42,349 nucleotides of DNA from Cyclobacteriaceae bacterium. Lineage in GTDB: Bacteria; Bacteroidota; Bacteroidia; Cytophagales; Cyclobacteriaceae. Position numbers and translations under genes: made by a program. A model generated the notes under the pieces. That model worked only from the letters and a program-made list of their open reading frames with translations. It was not told the DNA's origin and made no database searches. The stretch lies in contig JALSJD010000232.1 in the NCBI GenBank assembly GCA_026989535.1, forward strand, positions 1 through 42,349, given 5' to 3'. Shown here one piece after another: positions 34,769-42,346 of the stretch (its first letter is position 1; every line of letters starts with the position of its first letter).

Positions 34769-34787
34769 GTTCAAATTATTTCAGTGA
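34769..34787 (+). promoter_or_regulatory. candidate operator, copy 1 (overlaps the araC start codon)
   Basis: GTTCAAATTATTTCAGTGA recurs with one mismatch at 37513-37531 before the transporter operon. It contains TTCA twice, ten bases apart, which fits the two-helix contact of AraC-type regulators on one face of DNA. Because it covers the GTG start of the regulator gene, it could mediate autoregulation and also act on the divergent DUF1080 gene. Confidence 0.45.
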
Positions 34788-35800
34788 AAACACCTATACA
34801 AAAAATAGAACCCTATATTGCCAAAGGGGTAGTATATCATGCCGACACCTGTTTGTCTTTAGTGGATGCTGTTGCCCGAAAAAAATTAAAATTTAAGGCC
34901 CTTGCAAGATATACTTATCCGGGCGACCGTTTAACAAAAGATACATTAGGGTTAAACTCCGTAGGCTATTGGGATGCCAGCGAACCACAAGATTGGGGCT
35001 TAGAGTGGCACAGAAATGAAGGCATTGAATTTCATTTTTTAGCATCAGGAAGCATGCCCTATGCGCAAGACGACCAGGAAACTAAATTATTGCCTAGTTA
35101 TTTAACAATTACACGCCCCTGGGAAGAACACAAAGTGGGTAATCCAACTATTGGTATGGGTAAATTTTACTGGGTAATTATTGATTTAGGAGTTCGAAGA
35201 CCGCATCAAAACTGGGTTTGGCCCAAGTGGGTGTTGCTAACCCAAAAAGATTTAGAACGCCTTACAAAAATTTTACGACAAAATGATAAATGGCTTTGGA
35301 AGGCTAATAAAAAAATTAATGCCTGTTTTTTTCAAATGGGCGAAGCAGTAGATACAGATAAAAATGGAAGCAACTCTTCTAAAATAAGGCTTTTGATTAA
35401 CGAGCTTCTAATCTTGCTTTTAGAACTATTAGATACTGGCGAAGTAGTTTTAAATGAAGCCCTTACGGATAGCTCAAGAAGTGTTCGCCAGTTTCTTGAC
35501 GAGCTGGAAGACAACCTTCCTGAATCTTGGACAATTGAGCAAATGGCCGAATCTGCTGGAGTAGGGCTTACAAGGTTTACCTTCCACTGTAAGCAACTAA
35601 CCAACTCAACTCCAATGCGCTACCTAGCCATGAGGCGGCTGGAAATGTCTAAGAAAATGTTAACAGAAAACCCAAACATGAGTATTGCCGAAGTGGCGTA
35701 CAGTTGTGGATTTACTACCAGCCAATATTTTTCTACCGTATTTAAACAGCACGAAAAATGCACTCCAGCAGCATACCGGCAGGCAAAATGTGCCTCTTAA
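34784..35800 (+). CDS. AraC family transcriptional regulator
   Basis: This 338-residue regulator has an N-terminal ligand-sensing region (about 20-150) with a cupin-like core. HRNEGIEFHFLASGSM is the AraC-type jelly-roll signature, followed by PWEEHKVGNP. A helical linker (about 170-230) follows. The C-terminal double helix-turn-helix (about 240-335) reads WTIEQMAESAGVGLTRFTFHCKQL for the first helix pair and MSIAEVAYSCGFTTSQYFSTVFKQH for the second, the canonical AraC motif. It starts with GTG at 34784. It is divergent from the DUF1080 gene and followed 27 bases later by the sulfatase, so it is the likely local regulator of this sugar island. Confidence 0.92.
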   Translation: MKTPIQKIEPYIAKGVVYHADTCLSLVDAVARKKLKFKALARYTYPGDRLTKDTLGLNSVGYWDASEPQDWGLEWHRNEGIEFHFLASGSMPYAQDDQETKLLPSYLTITRPWEEHKVGNPTIGMGKFYWVIIDLGVRRPHQNWVWPKWVLLTQKDLERLTKILRQNDKWLWKANKKINACFFQMGEAVDTDKNGSNSSKIRLLINELLILLLELLDTGEVVLNEALTDSSRSVRQFLDELEDNLPESWTIEQMAESAGVGLTRFTFHCKQLTNSTPMRYLAMRRLEMSKKMLTENPNMSIAEVAYSCGFTTSQYFSTVFKQHEKCTPAAYRQAKCAS

Positions 35801-35827
35801 GTAATAACCAATAAGTTTTTGATAGTA

Positions 35828-37318
35828 ATGAAAAATACAAAGTGCACTTTAAGTTTTATTTCAGCAAATTTTAGCAAAATGGCATTAGTGTTTTTTTTAT
35901 TTTACGGGTGTTATCCAAAAAGTAGAAATAACACCCATAAACAAAATGTTCGCCCTAATATTGTTTGGATTATGGCTGAAAATATTGGACCTGACTTGGG
36001 TTGTTACGAAACTCCAGCCGTAAAAACGCCAAATCTTGACAACATGGCAAAGGAAGGTATCTTGTATAAAAAGGCTTTTACAACTGCACCGGTTTGCTCC
36101 CCCTCCAGAGCAGCAATGATGACAGGAGTATATCAAATAGCTACTAATACACAAAACCTTCGCATGAATCCGAACCGGAGGCTTCCTGAACCTTATAAAG
36201 CAATTACATATTATCTACGAAAAGCTGGTTATTATACAGCACTTGGTTGTGGTTATTCCAACAAAACAGATATTAATTTTAGCCCCAAAGAAGGCAATCT
36301 ATCTGGTTTCGATGGCGATGATTGGAAATACCGTAAGCCAGGGCAGCCTTTTTTTGCACAGATAACCCTGCCGATTACTCACAGAGGAAACAATTGGTAC
36401 GCTGACTCTCCCGATGTTGTAAAATACAAAGAAATGGATAACCCCCAAAGCCCTTTCTATTATCTGCCAGGTTTTAAAAATGCTGTAAATCCAAAAGAGG
36501 TTGTTCTTCCACCAACTATTCCCGACCACCCCGTAATCAGAGATGATTGGGCAAGATACCTCACCCAAATAGAAAAAATGGACGTGCAGGTAGGCCAAAT
36601 TTTACAAAGAATAAAAGATGAAGGCATTGAGGATAATACGATAGTTATTTTTATCTCAGATAATGGGGCAGACATTTATCGCGAAGAATATTGGTTATAC
36701 GATGGGGGTATCCATGTGCCAATGATTGTTCGCTGGCCCGGAAAGCTAAAAGCCAGTGAAGTGAACGATGACCTTATAAGTACCATTGATATTTCAGCAA
36801 CCATTCTTAAAATAGCAAACATTAAAATCCCTGATTATATGGATGGGATTCCCTTTATTGGTCGAAATACAAAAAAGAGAGATTATATTTATGCTGCACG
36901 CGATAGGATTGACGGCAGCATAGACCGGATAAGGTGTGTAAGGAGTGAGCAGTATAAATATATACGCAATTTTATGCCAGAGCAGGGATACCAAGAAACC
37001 AGATGGGTTATGATAAATAATCCAACACTTAAAGTAATACAAAAGCTTAATAAAGAAGGTAAACTAACCCCAATTCAGGCATTGCACTTGGCTAAAACCA
37101 AAGCCCCCGAGGAACTATATGATTTAAGTGTGGATCCGCATGAATGTAATAATCTTGTTGATACCCCTGAGTATCAGAAAACACTTGAAAAAATGAGGAG
37201 CTTACTCAATAATTGGATAGAAGAAACCGGAGACACTGGACAGTATCCCGAAAAGCGTGAAGATGCTAAAGAAACTACGTGGTTTAACTTTGATGATACC
37301 TATGGGAATATGCAATAA
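35828..37318 (+). CDS. lipoprotein sulfatase (arylsulfatase family, S1)
   Basis: This 496-residue type I sulfatase removes sulfate esters or sulfamates. The N-terminal hydrophobic stretch ends at Cys28 (FLFYGCYPKS), a likely lipidation site. The signature C90-SPSR94 lies in the usual place; Cys90 would be converted to formylglycine. RPNIVWIMAENIGPDLGCY (42-60) supplies metal ligands, and FISDNGA and LYDGGIHVPMIVRWPG belong to the same metal site. ELYDLSVDPHECNNL marks the C-terminal subdomain. The pattern resembles the heparan-N-sulfatase-like group. I use ATG 35828 over TTG 35819. No maturase is encoded nearby. It is probably co-transcribed with araC. Confidence 0.92.
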   Translation: MKNTKCTLSFISANFSKMALVFFLFYGCYPKSRNNTHKQNVRPNIVWIMAENIGPDLGCYETPAVKTPNLDNMAKEGILYKKAFTTAPVCSPSRAAMMTGVYQIATNTQNLRMNPNRRLPEPYKAITYYLRKAGYYTALGCGYSNKTDINFSPKEGNLSGFDGDDWKYRKPGQPFFAQITLPITHRGNNWYADSPDVVKYKEMDNPQSPFYYLPGFKNAVNPKEVVLPPTIPDHPVIRDDWARYLTQIEKMDVQVGQILQRIKDEGIEDNTIVIFISDNGADIYREEYWLYDGGIHVPMIVRWPGKLKASEVNDDLISTIDISATILKIANIKIPDYMDGIPFIGRNTKKRDYIYAARDRIDGSIDRIRCVRSEQYKYIRNFMPEQGYQETRWVMINNPTLKVIQKLNKEGKLTPIQALHLAKTKAPEELYDLSVDPHECNNLVDTPEYQKTLEKMRSLLNNWIEETGDTGQYPEKREDAKETTWFNFDDTYGNMQ

Positions 37319-37339
37319 ACCAATAAACTTAATTAAGCA

Positions 37340-37487
37340 GGTTAAACTCTTATGACTTTGCTATGTTTTCTTCGCTGATTGTTTTCTGTGTAAATCAGCA
37401 GTAGCTACGAGAGAAAAACACAGGGGTGTAAATGAACTAGAAGTAAGGATGGTGAGTATTTTTTACTATACTTATTAGAACTTAACC
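37340..37487. mobile_element. possible degenerate relative of the 17-bp-ended element
   Basis: GGTTAAACTCTTATGA (37340-37355) and TTATTAGAACTTAACC (37472-37487) match as an inverted pair at 12 of 16 positions. The right end agrees closely with the end of the 32321 element (TTAGAACTTAACC). It lies between the sulfatase and transporter genes, so an old insertion may have separated one operon into two. Confidence 0.35.
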
Positions 37488-37512
37488 TGTTAGTTTTAAC
37501 ACGTTCGATTTT

Positions 37513-37531
37513 GTTCAAATTCTTTCAGTGA
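37513..37531 (+). promoter_or_regulatory. candidate operator, copy 2 (upstream of the transporter operon)
   Basis: GTTCAAATTCTTTCAGTGA differs from the copy at 34769 by a single base, while the flanks are unrelated. It lies 79 bases before the transporter ATG, a plausible activator distance for an AraC regulator. Confidence 0.45.
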
Positions 37532-37609
37532 GCAAAAATAAACAATACTAAAAATCTAATTCCATACTTTCACACCTTAAATTATTGTTAGTAAAGCAAG
37601 TTTCTTATA

Positions 37610-38842
37610 ATGAAAAAAACAACGCAAGTGCAATTATCCACAATGATGTTCCTGGAATTCTTTATCTGGGGAGGATGGTTTGTAACGTTGGGTACTTTTT
37701 TAGGAAATAATTTAAGTGCCACAGGAGCAGAAATAGGAATGGCATACTCCACACAATCGTGGGGTGCCATTATAGCACCTTTTGTTATAGGGTTAATTGC
37801 CGACCGGTTTTTTAATGCTGAAAAAATATTAGGACTGCTTCATATTGCAGGTGCAGTATTACTGTACCAAATGTCGCAGGTAACTGAGTTTAGCTTATTT
37901 TATCCGTATGTATTAGGTTACATGATTGCCTATATGCCAACACTTGCCTTGGTAAATTCGGTGTCGTTTAATCAAATGACCGATCCTGCCAAAGAATTTT
38001 CCTACATACGGGTTTGGGGCACCATTGGTTGGGTGGTAGCCGGTTTAGGCATTAGTTATATATTTCATTGGGATTCTGCCCAAGGAATTAAAGAAGGTTT
38101 ACTACAAAAAACATTTTTAATGACAGCACTGGCATCGTTAATACTTGGTGTTTTTAGTTTTACGTTACCTAAAACACCTCCAAAAGTAGGTAAAGAAGAA
38201 AAAATTAAACTTTCCGACATCTTAGGGCTTGATGCCCTTAACTTATTAAAGGATAGAAACTTTCTTATTTTCTTTATTTCTTCCATCCTTATTTGTATTC
38301 CTCTGGCTTTTTATTACCAAAATGCCAATATGTTTTTTGCAGAAATAGGCATGGAAAATGCCACTGGTAAAATGACAATCGGGCAAATATCAGAAGTGCT
38401 ATTTATGCTATTATTGCCCGTATTTTTTAAAAAATATGGCATAAAAAAAACATTGCTCTTAGGCATGCTTGCCTGGGCAGTTAGGTACCTGCTGTTTGCC
38501 TATGGCAATGCAGGAGAACTAACCTTTATGCTACTAACAGGTATTGCCTTACACGGAATTTGTTATGATTTTTTCTTTGTTTCAGGCCAAATTTACACAG
38601 ATTCAAAAGCAGGCAAAAAAATTAAAAATGCTGCTCAGGGCTTAATTACACTGGCTACGTATGGCGTAGGTATGCTTATTGGGTTTTGGGTTGCCGGCAA
38701 AATTTCTGATACTTATTTAATTGGCGATAACAGGCATAATTGGCAGGCTATTTGGCTCTTTCCGGCTGGTTTTGCGGTAGTAGTTTCAATATTGTTTGTT
38801 GTGTTTTTTAAAAATGAGAAAGTAGAGTATAAAGCCTCTTAA
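37610..38842 (+). CDS. MFS transporter, nucleoside:H+ symporter (NHS)-like
   Basis: This 410-residue permease has about twelve membrane segments. The opening TTQVQLSTMMFLEFFIWGGWFVTLGTFLG and the segment SYIRVWGTIGWVVAGLGI match the NHS family (NupG/XapB). Bacteroidota and Planctomycetes have many NHS-like proteins next to Gfo/Idh/MocA oxidoreductases and sugar isomerases, so the true cargo is likely a sugar or glycoside rather than a nucleoside. That is inference from context. It is the first gene of a three-gene unit; the next starts 17 bases after its stop. A candidate regulator site lies 79 bases upstream. Confidence 0.88.
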   Translation: MKKTTQVQLSTMMFLEFFIWGGWFVTLGTFLGNNLSATGAEIGMAYSTQSWGAIIAPFVIGLIADRFFNAEKILGLLHIAGAVLLYQMSQVTEFSLFYPYVLGYMIAYMPTLALVNSVSFNQMTDPAKEFSYIRVWGTIGWVVAGLGISYIFHWDSAQGIKEGLLQKTFLMTALASLILGVFSFTLPKTPPKVGKEEKIKLSDILGLDALNLLKDRNFLIFFISSILICIPLAFYYQNANMFFAEIGMENATGKMTIGQISEVLFMLLLPVFFKKYGIKKTLLLGMLAWAVRYLLFAYGNAGELTFMLLTGIALHGICYDFFFVSGQIYTDSKAGKKIKNAAQGLITLATYGVGMLIGFWVAGKISDTYLIGDNRHNWQAIWLFPAGFAVVVSILFVVFFKNEKVEYKAS

Positions 38843-38859
38843 AAAAATTAAAATAAAGT

Positions 38860-39999
38860 ATGAGTTCAAAAATAAGATTAGGTATTTTAGGTGGAGGAGG
38901 CGATTCTTTAATAGGGGTGCTACACAGGGTGGCTGCTTCTATGCACGACCAATTTGAAATTACAGGAGGCGTTTTTAACCCTAATTGGGATGAAAATATA
39001 GCTTTTGTAGAAAAACTAGGATTACCAACCAACCGGGTGTATAAAGATTTTGACACCCTTATTGACGAAGAATTAAAGCTTTCTGAAGCAGAAAGGATGC
39101 AGGTGATTTCCATACTTACACCTAACTTTTTGCATTTCCCTATGGCAAAAAAGCTTCTTGAAAACGGCTTTAATGTTATTTGCGAAAAACCAATGACAAC
39201 CACCTATGCCGAAGCCAAATTATTAGAAAGTATTTGTGAACAAGCGAATACTATTTTTGCTGTAACCTATACCTATACCGGTTATCCGATGGTGCGCCAA
39301 ATGCGAAAAATGATAGCAGAGGGTGCAATAGGAAAAGTACAAAAAATAGATGTACAGTATTACCAAGGGTGGATTAACCCCATTATTCATGATGTAAAAA
39401 AACGAGCTTCTACTTGGAGATTAAACCCCGAAAAATCGGGTATTAGCTGCTGTATGGCCGATATAGGAACACATGCTTTTGATATGATAGAATATGTTAC
39501 AGGCCTGAAAGTAGCTTCTGTTTTAGCCGACCTTAACTACCTGTACAGCGATAATAAAATGGATGTTGACGGCACGGTTTTAATCCGTTGTGCAAAAAAT
39601 GTAAAGGGTGTAATTAGAGCTAGCCAAATTGCAACAGGCGAGGAAAACGACCTTACTATTAAGGTGTATGGCGAAAAGGCTGCATTAAAATGGGGACAGG
39701 AAAACCCTACTTATTTATACCTTTTAGAAGAAGGTAAGCCAATAAATGTGTTAAAACCTGGGCACGCTTATAATAGTAAACTGTCGTTAGATGGCACCAA
39801 ACTACCTCCGGGGCATCCAGAAGGAATTTTTGATTCGATGGGGAATATTTATAAAGGGGTTGCCAAAGCTATAAAAGGAAAACCTTACGATAAAGGCGAG
39901 TTTCCAACAATAACCGATGGGGTGAGGGGGATGGATTTTATTGAAAAAACAATTGAATCTCATCAAAATGGGAATACCTGGGTAACTATTAATAATTAA
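38860..39999 (+). CDS. Gfo/Idh/MocA family oxidoreductase
   Basis: This 379-residue NAD(P)-dependent enzyme has the Rossmann motif GILGGGGDSLIGV (8-20), TPNFLHFPMAKKLLENGFNVICEKP with the conserved E109-K110-P111, and the catalytic pair Asp201/His205 in DIGTHAFDM. The family oxidises or reduces sugar carbonyl and hydroxyl groups, inositols and glucose-fructose pairs. Members beside DUF1080 proteins oxidise the 3-OH of glycosides. No Tat or Sec signal is visible, so the enzyme is cytoplasmic. It is the middle gene of the transporter-oxidoreductase-isomerase unit, only four bases before the next gene. Confidence 0.92.
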   Translation: MSSKIRLGILGGGGDSLIGVLHRVAASMHDQFEITGGVFNPNWDENIAFVEKLGLPTNRVYKDFDTLIDEELKLSEAERMQVISILTPNFLHFPMAKKLLENGFNVICEKPMTTTYAEAKLLESICEQANTIFAVTYTYTGYPMVRQMRKMIAEGAIGKVQKIDVQYYQGWINPIIHDVKKRASTWRLNPEKSGISCCMADIGTHAFDMIEYVTGLKVASVLADLNYLYSDNKMDVDGTVLIRCAKNVKGVIRASQIATGEENDLTIKVYGEKAALKWGQENPTYLYLLEEGKPINVLKPGHAYNSKLSLDGTKLPPGHPEGIFDSMGNIYKGVAKAIKGKPYDKGEFPTITDGVRGMDFIEKTIESHQNGNTWVTINN

Positions 40000-40003
40000 A
40001 TTT

Positions 40004-41056
40004 ATGAAAACAATAAAAGGGCCTGCCGTATTTCTTGCACAGTTTATGGGCGATGTTAAACCATTTAATTCATTAGATGGCTTGTGCAAATGGGCAAGCG
40101 ATTTGGGTTATGTGGGCATACAAATCCCTACCACAGAAAAACGGCTAATAGACTTGGATAAAGCTGCTGAGAGCAAAACCTATTGCGATGAGCTTAAAGG
40201 TAAAATCAATTCGTATGGGTTAGAAATCACAGAGCTTTCAACACACTTGCAAGGGCAATTAGTAGCCGTTAACCCTGCTTACGACATAATGTTCGATAAT
40301 TTTGCTCCACCACAAGTAAAAAATAACCCCAAAGCCAGAACAGAGTGGGCCATTAATGCTGTTAAAAAAGCAGCTATTGCCAGCAAAAATTTAGGTTTAA
40401 CAGCTCATGCTACTTTTTCCGGAGCCTTGCTTTGGCATACATTTCACCCTTGGCCTCAACGGCCCGTAGGTTTAGTAGAAATGGGGTTTAAAGAATTAGC
40501 CAAACGGTGGTTGCCCATACTGGATGTGTATGAAGAGCATGGGGTTGATGTGTGTTACGAAGTACATCCTGGAGAAGACATTCATGATGGTGATACTTTT
40601 GAACGTTTTTTGGAGGCAACCGGCAATCATAAGCGGGTTAATATTTTATACGACCCCTCGCATTTTGTATTACAACAACTTGATTACATTGCCTACATAG
40701 ATCATTACCATCAATTTATTAAAGCTTTTCATGTAAAAGATTCGGAGTTTAACCCCACAGGCAAAAAAGGAGCTTTTGGTGGCTATAATGATTGGAGAGA
40801 AAGAGCAGGCCGATACCGTTCTCCTGGTGATGGTCAGGTTGACTTTAAAACAATATTTTCTAAGCTAACGCAATACGGTTGCGATGTTTGGGCGGTTATG
40901 GAGTGGGAGTGTTGCATTAAAAGCCCAGAGCAAGGCGCCAAAGAAGGTGTTGAGTTTATAAATAAGCACATTATTGAGGCCACACAAAAAACATTTGATG
41001 ATTTTTCTGGTGGAGATATGGATAACGAAAAACTTAAAAAGATTATAGGGGTGTAA
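40004..41056 (+). CDS. sugar phosphate isomerase/epimerase family TIM-barrel protein
   Basis: This 350-residue protein belongs to the xylose isomerase-like TIM-barrel family. Probable metal ligands are Glu186 (CYEVHPGED), Asp217 and His220 (LYDPSHF), His243 (AFHVKDSEF) and Glu300 (AVMEWEC). These enzymes interconvert keto and aldo sugars or epimerise hydroxy ketones, and related ones act on 3-keto-sugars. There is no signal peptide. The start lies four bases after the oxidoreductase stop, and an inverted repeat follows its end. Together with the oxidoreductase it probably processes the 3-keto product made or cleaved by the DUF1080 protein. Confidence 0.9.
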   Translation: MKTIKGPAVFLAQFMGDVKPFNSLDGLCKWASDLGYVGIQIPTTEKRLIDLDKAAESKTYCDELKGKINSYGLEITELSTHLQGQLVAVNPAYDIMFDNFAPPQVKNNPKARTEWAINAVKKAAIASKNLGLTAHATFSGALLWHTFHPWPQRPVGLVEMGFKELAKRWLPILDVYEEHGVDVCYEVHPGEDIHDGDTFERFLEATGNHKRVNILYDPSHFVLQQLDYIAYIDHYHQFIKAFHVKDSEFNPTGKKGAFGGYNDWRERAGRYRSPGDGQVDFKTIFSKLTQYGCDVWAVMEWECCIKSPEQGAKEGVEFINKHIIEATQKTFDDFSGGDMDNEKLKKIIGV

Positions 41057-41080
41057 CCGATGTAAAGATGGAAAGTCGGG

Positions 41081-41108
41081 TTTTAGCATGTTGTATTACG
41101 TGCTAAAA
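41081..41108 (+). terminator. hairpin at the end of the transporter-isomerase operon
   Basis: TTTTAGCATG and CGTGCTAAAA pair over ten bases with one G-T pair and an eight-base loop, 25 bases after the stop. No T-tract follows, so this is a weak terminator or processing signal. Confidence 0.4.
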
Positions 41109-41360
41109 TAGATTGAGAGAGGAAGTGTTAACATTTAGGTGGTAGCCAATCTATTTAGAAGTATTTATTGTTTGATGAATAATTCGGAGTAAAAATATTT
41201 CTTTTTTAAGGGAACACCTCAAGTTGTTAAAAAATGTTACAAATAATAGCTTACAACCATATTATTAACAATATATTTAAATTTATAATACATATTATTG
41301 GGCAAAGCAGTGAGTTATTTAGGCTTGTTATTACTGCAAAAAAAGTATAAGTCTGTTCAG

Positions 41361-41402
41361 CGAACCTTTGCAATTTCTAATTTTAGAGATTGCAAAGGTT
41401 CG
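41361..41402. repeat. 42-bp near-perfect palindrome upstream of the ECF sigma gene
   Basis: CGAACCTTTGCAAT (41361-41374) and its exact reverse complement (41389-41402) bound an inner TCTAA-TT-TTAGA. Only one position (41375 against 41388) breaks the pairing, and it is a possible G-T pair. It ends 100 bases before the sigma factor ATG. Confidence 0.8.
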
Positions 41403-41502
41403 TTAGCACTCGAAATGATATGTGGGACTAACTAAACAATATTGAAATATAGAAAGAAATTTTTACAGTGTCTTTTAATGAGCTTATGAATCTTTTTTAT
41501 AC

Positions 41503-42072
41503 ATGAGGTCAGGTAAATATTCAGAAATAGGAGATAAGGAGTTAGTGGCTATGATTTCTCAACATAATCATAGTGCATTTAGCGAAGTGTATAGCAGGTA
41601 TTGGGAAGTATTGGTTAAAACAGCCTATAATGTTATGCAAGATACAGAGGTGTGTCATGATTGTGTTCAGGAAATTTTTGTAAGCCTATGGGTAAAAAGA
41701 GGGCAGGTTGAAATAAGAGATTTATCCAGGTATCTTTTTCGAGCAGTTCGATTAAAAGCATTTGAATATTTGCGCAATGAAAATATAAGCCAAAAACACC
41801 TAGACAGGATGAATTTTGTTATCTCTTCCAATAATATAGAACAGATTATTAATCATAATGACCAAAAGAAAGCACTTGACTTGAGCCTAACAAGACTGCC
41901 CGAGCGGTGTAAACAAGTGTTTGAACTAAGTCGTTTTGAACATAAATCAAATACAGAAATTGCCAATCAGCTCAAGATCTCGCTTAAAACAGTAGAAGGG
42001 CATATTACCAAAGCACTAAAACAATTAAGATCCGACTTGATGATTATAATCTTGTTTTTCAACATTTTTTAA
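41503..42072 (+). CDS. ECF-type RNA polymerase sigma-70 factor
   Basis: This 189-residue extracytoplasmic function sigma factor has region 2 (about 25-95; FSEVYSRYWEVLVKTAYNVMQD, then CVQEIFVSLWVKRG), which melts the -10 box. Region 4 (about 125-182; LPERCKQVFELSRFEHKSNTEIANQLKISLKTVEGHITKALKQL) is a helix-turn-helix for the -35 box. The type is the one expanded in Bacteroidota, usually followed by a FecR-like anti-sigma factor and SusC/SusD pairs. Here the next gene is a tRNA, and no anti-sigma gene is visible on either side within the window. The C-terminal tail (LMIIILFFNIF) is hydrophobic. Confidence 0.93.
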   Translation: MRSGKYSEIGDKELVAMISQHNHSAFSEVYSRYWEVLVKTAYNVMQDTEVCHDCVQEIFVSLWVKRGQVEIRDLSRYLFRAVRLKAFEYLRNENISQKHLDRMNFVISSNNIEQIINHNDQKKALDLSLTRLPERCKQVFELSRFEHKSNTEIANQLKISLKTVEGHITKALKQLRSDLMIIILFFNIF

Positions 42073-42140
42073 AAAAATGGCATCAAGCCAAGTGTGGTAA
42101 GGTGTAAACCTATTATATAACAAATGACCATCCCGGTAGT

Positions 42141-42171
42141 CGTCATTACTGGGCGTAAGACCTGGTAATCT
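42141..42171 (+). repeat. GCGTAAG hairpin family, copy C
   Basis: It reads CGTCATTACTGG, GCGTAAG, ACCTGGTAATCT and then AGGCTC, as after copy B. ATTAC pairs with GTAAT and GG with CC. The arms differ from copies A and B while the loop core and ends are kept. Confidence 0.7.
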
Positions 42172-42242
42172 AGGCTCATTTTTAAATAAAAAAACCTAGA
42201 ATTTAATCGGAGTTATCCCCTCCATATCAAAAAAACTTATTC

Positions 42243-42250
42243 TATTTTTG
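42243..42250 (+). promoter_or_regulatory. candidate -7 box of the tRNA-Leu gene
   Basis: TATTTTTG matches TAnnTTTG and ends 12 bases before the first tRNA base, as expected for a short leader. A good -33 TTG was not seen. Confidence 0.35.
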
Positions 42251-42262
42251 AGCCTAATTATT

Positions 42263-42346
42263 GCGCACGTGGTGAAATTGGTAGACACGCCAGCTTGAGG
42301 GGCTGGTGCTCTCACGGGCGTGGAGGTTCGAATCCTCTCGTGCGCA
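42263..42346 (+). tRNA. tRNA-Leu (GAG anticodon)
   Basis: An 84-base tRNA with acceptor GCGCACG/CGTGCGC (perfect), anticodon stem CCAGC/GCTGG and loop TTGAGGG (anticodon GAG). It has the long variable arm of class II tRNAs and T-arm GAGG-TTCGAAT-CCTC. The discriminator is A and CCA is not encoded. It reads CUC and CUU codons. Confidence 0.95.

Larger units (their letters stand above)
41057..41502. other. AT-rich intergenic stretch before the sigma factor
   Basis: No gene is supported here. It holds a hairpin soon after the isomerase stop (TTTTAGCATG ... CGTGCTAAAA, 41081-41108), a very AT-rich middle, and the 42-bp palindrome at 41361-41402. Confidence 0.6.

Noticed and set aside
34767-34787. 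Mini-frame ATG-TTC-AAA-TTA-TTT-CAG-TGA overlapping the AraC start, with a similar TTG frame at 37511
   Set aside because: Six codons and no leader-peptide logic. The shared DNA is better explained as a regulator site.
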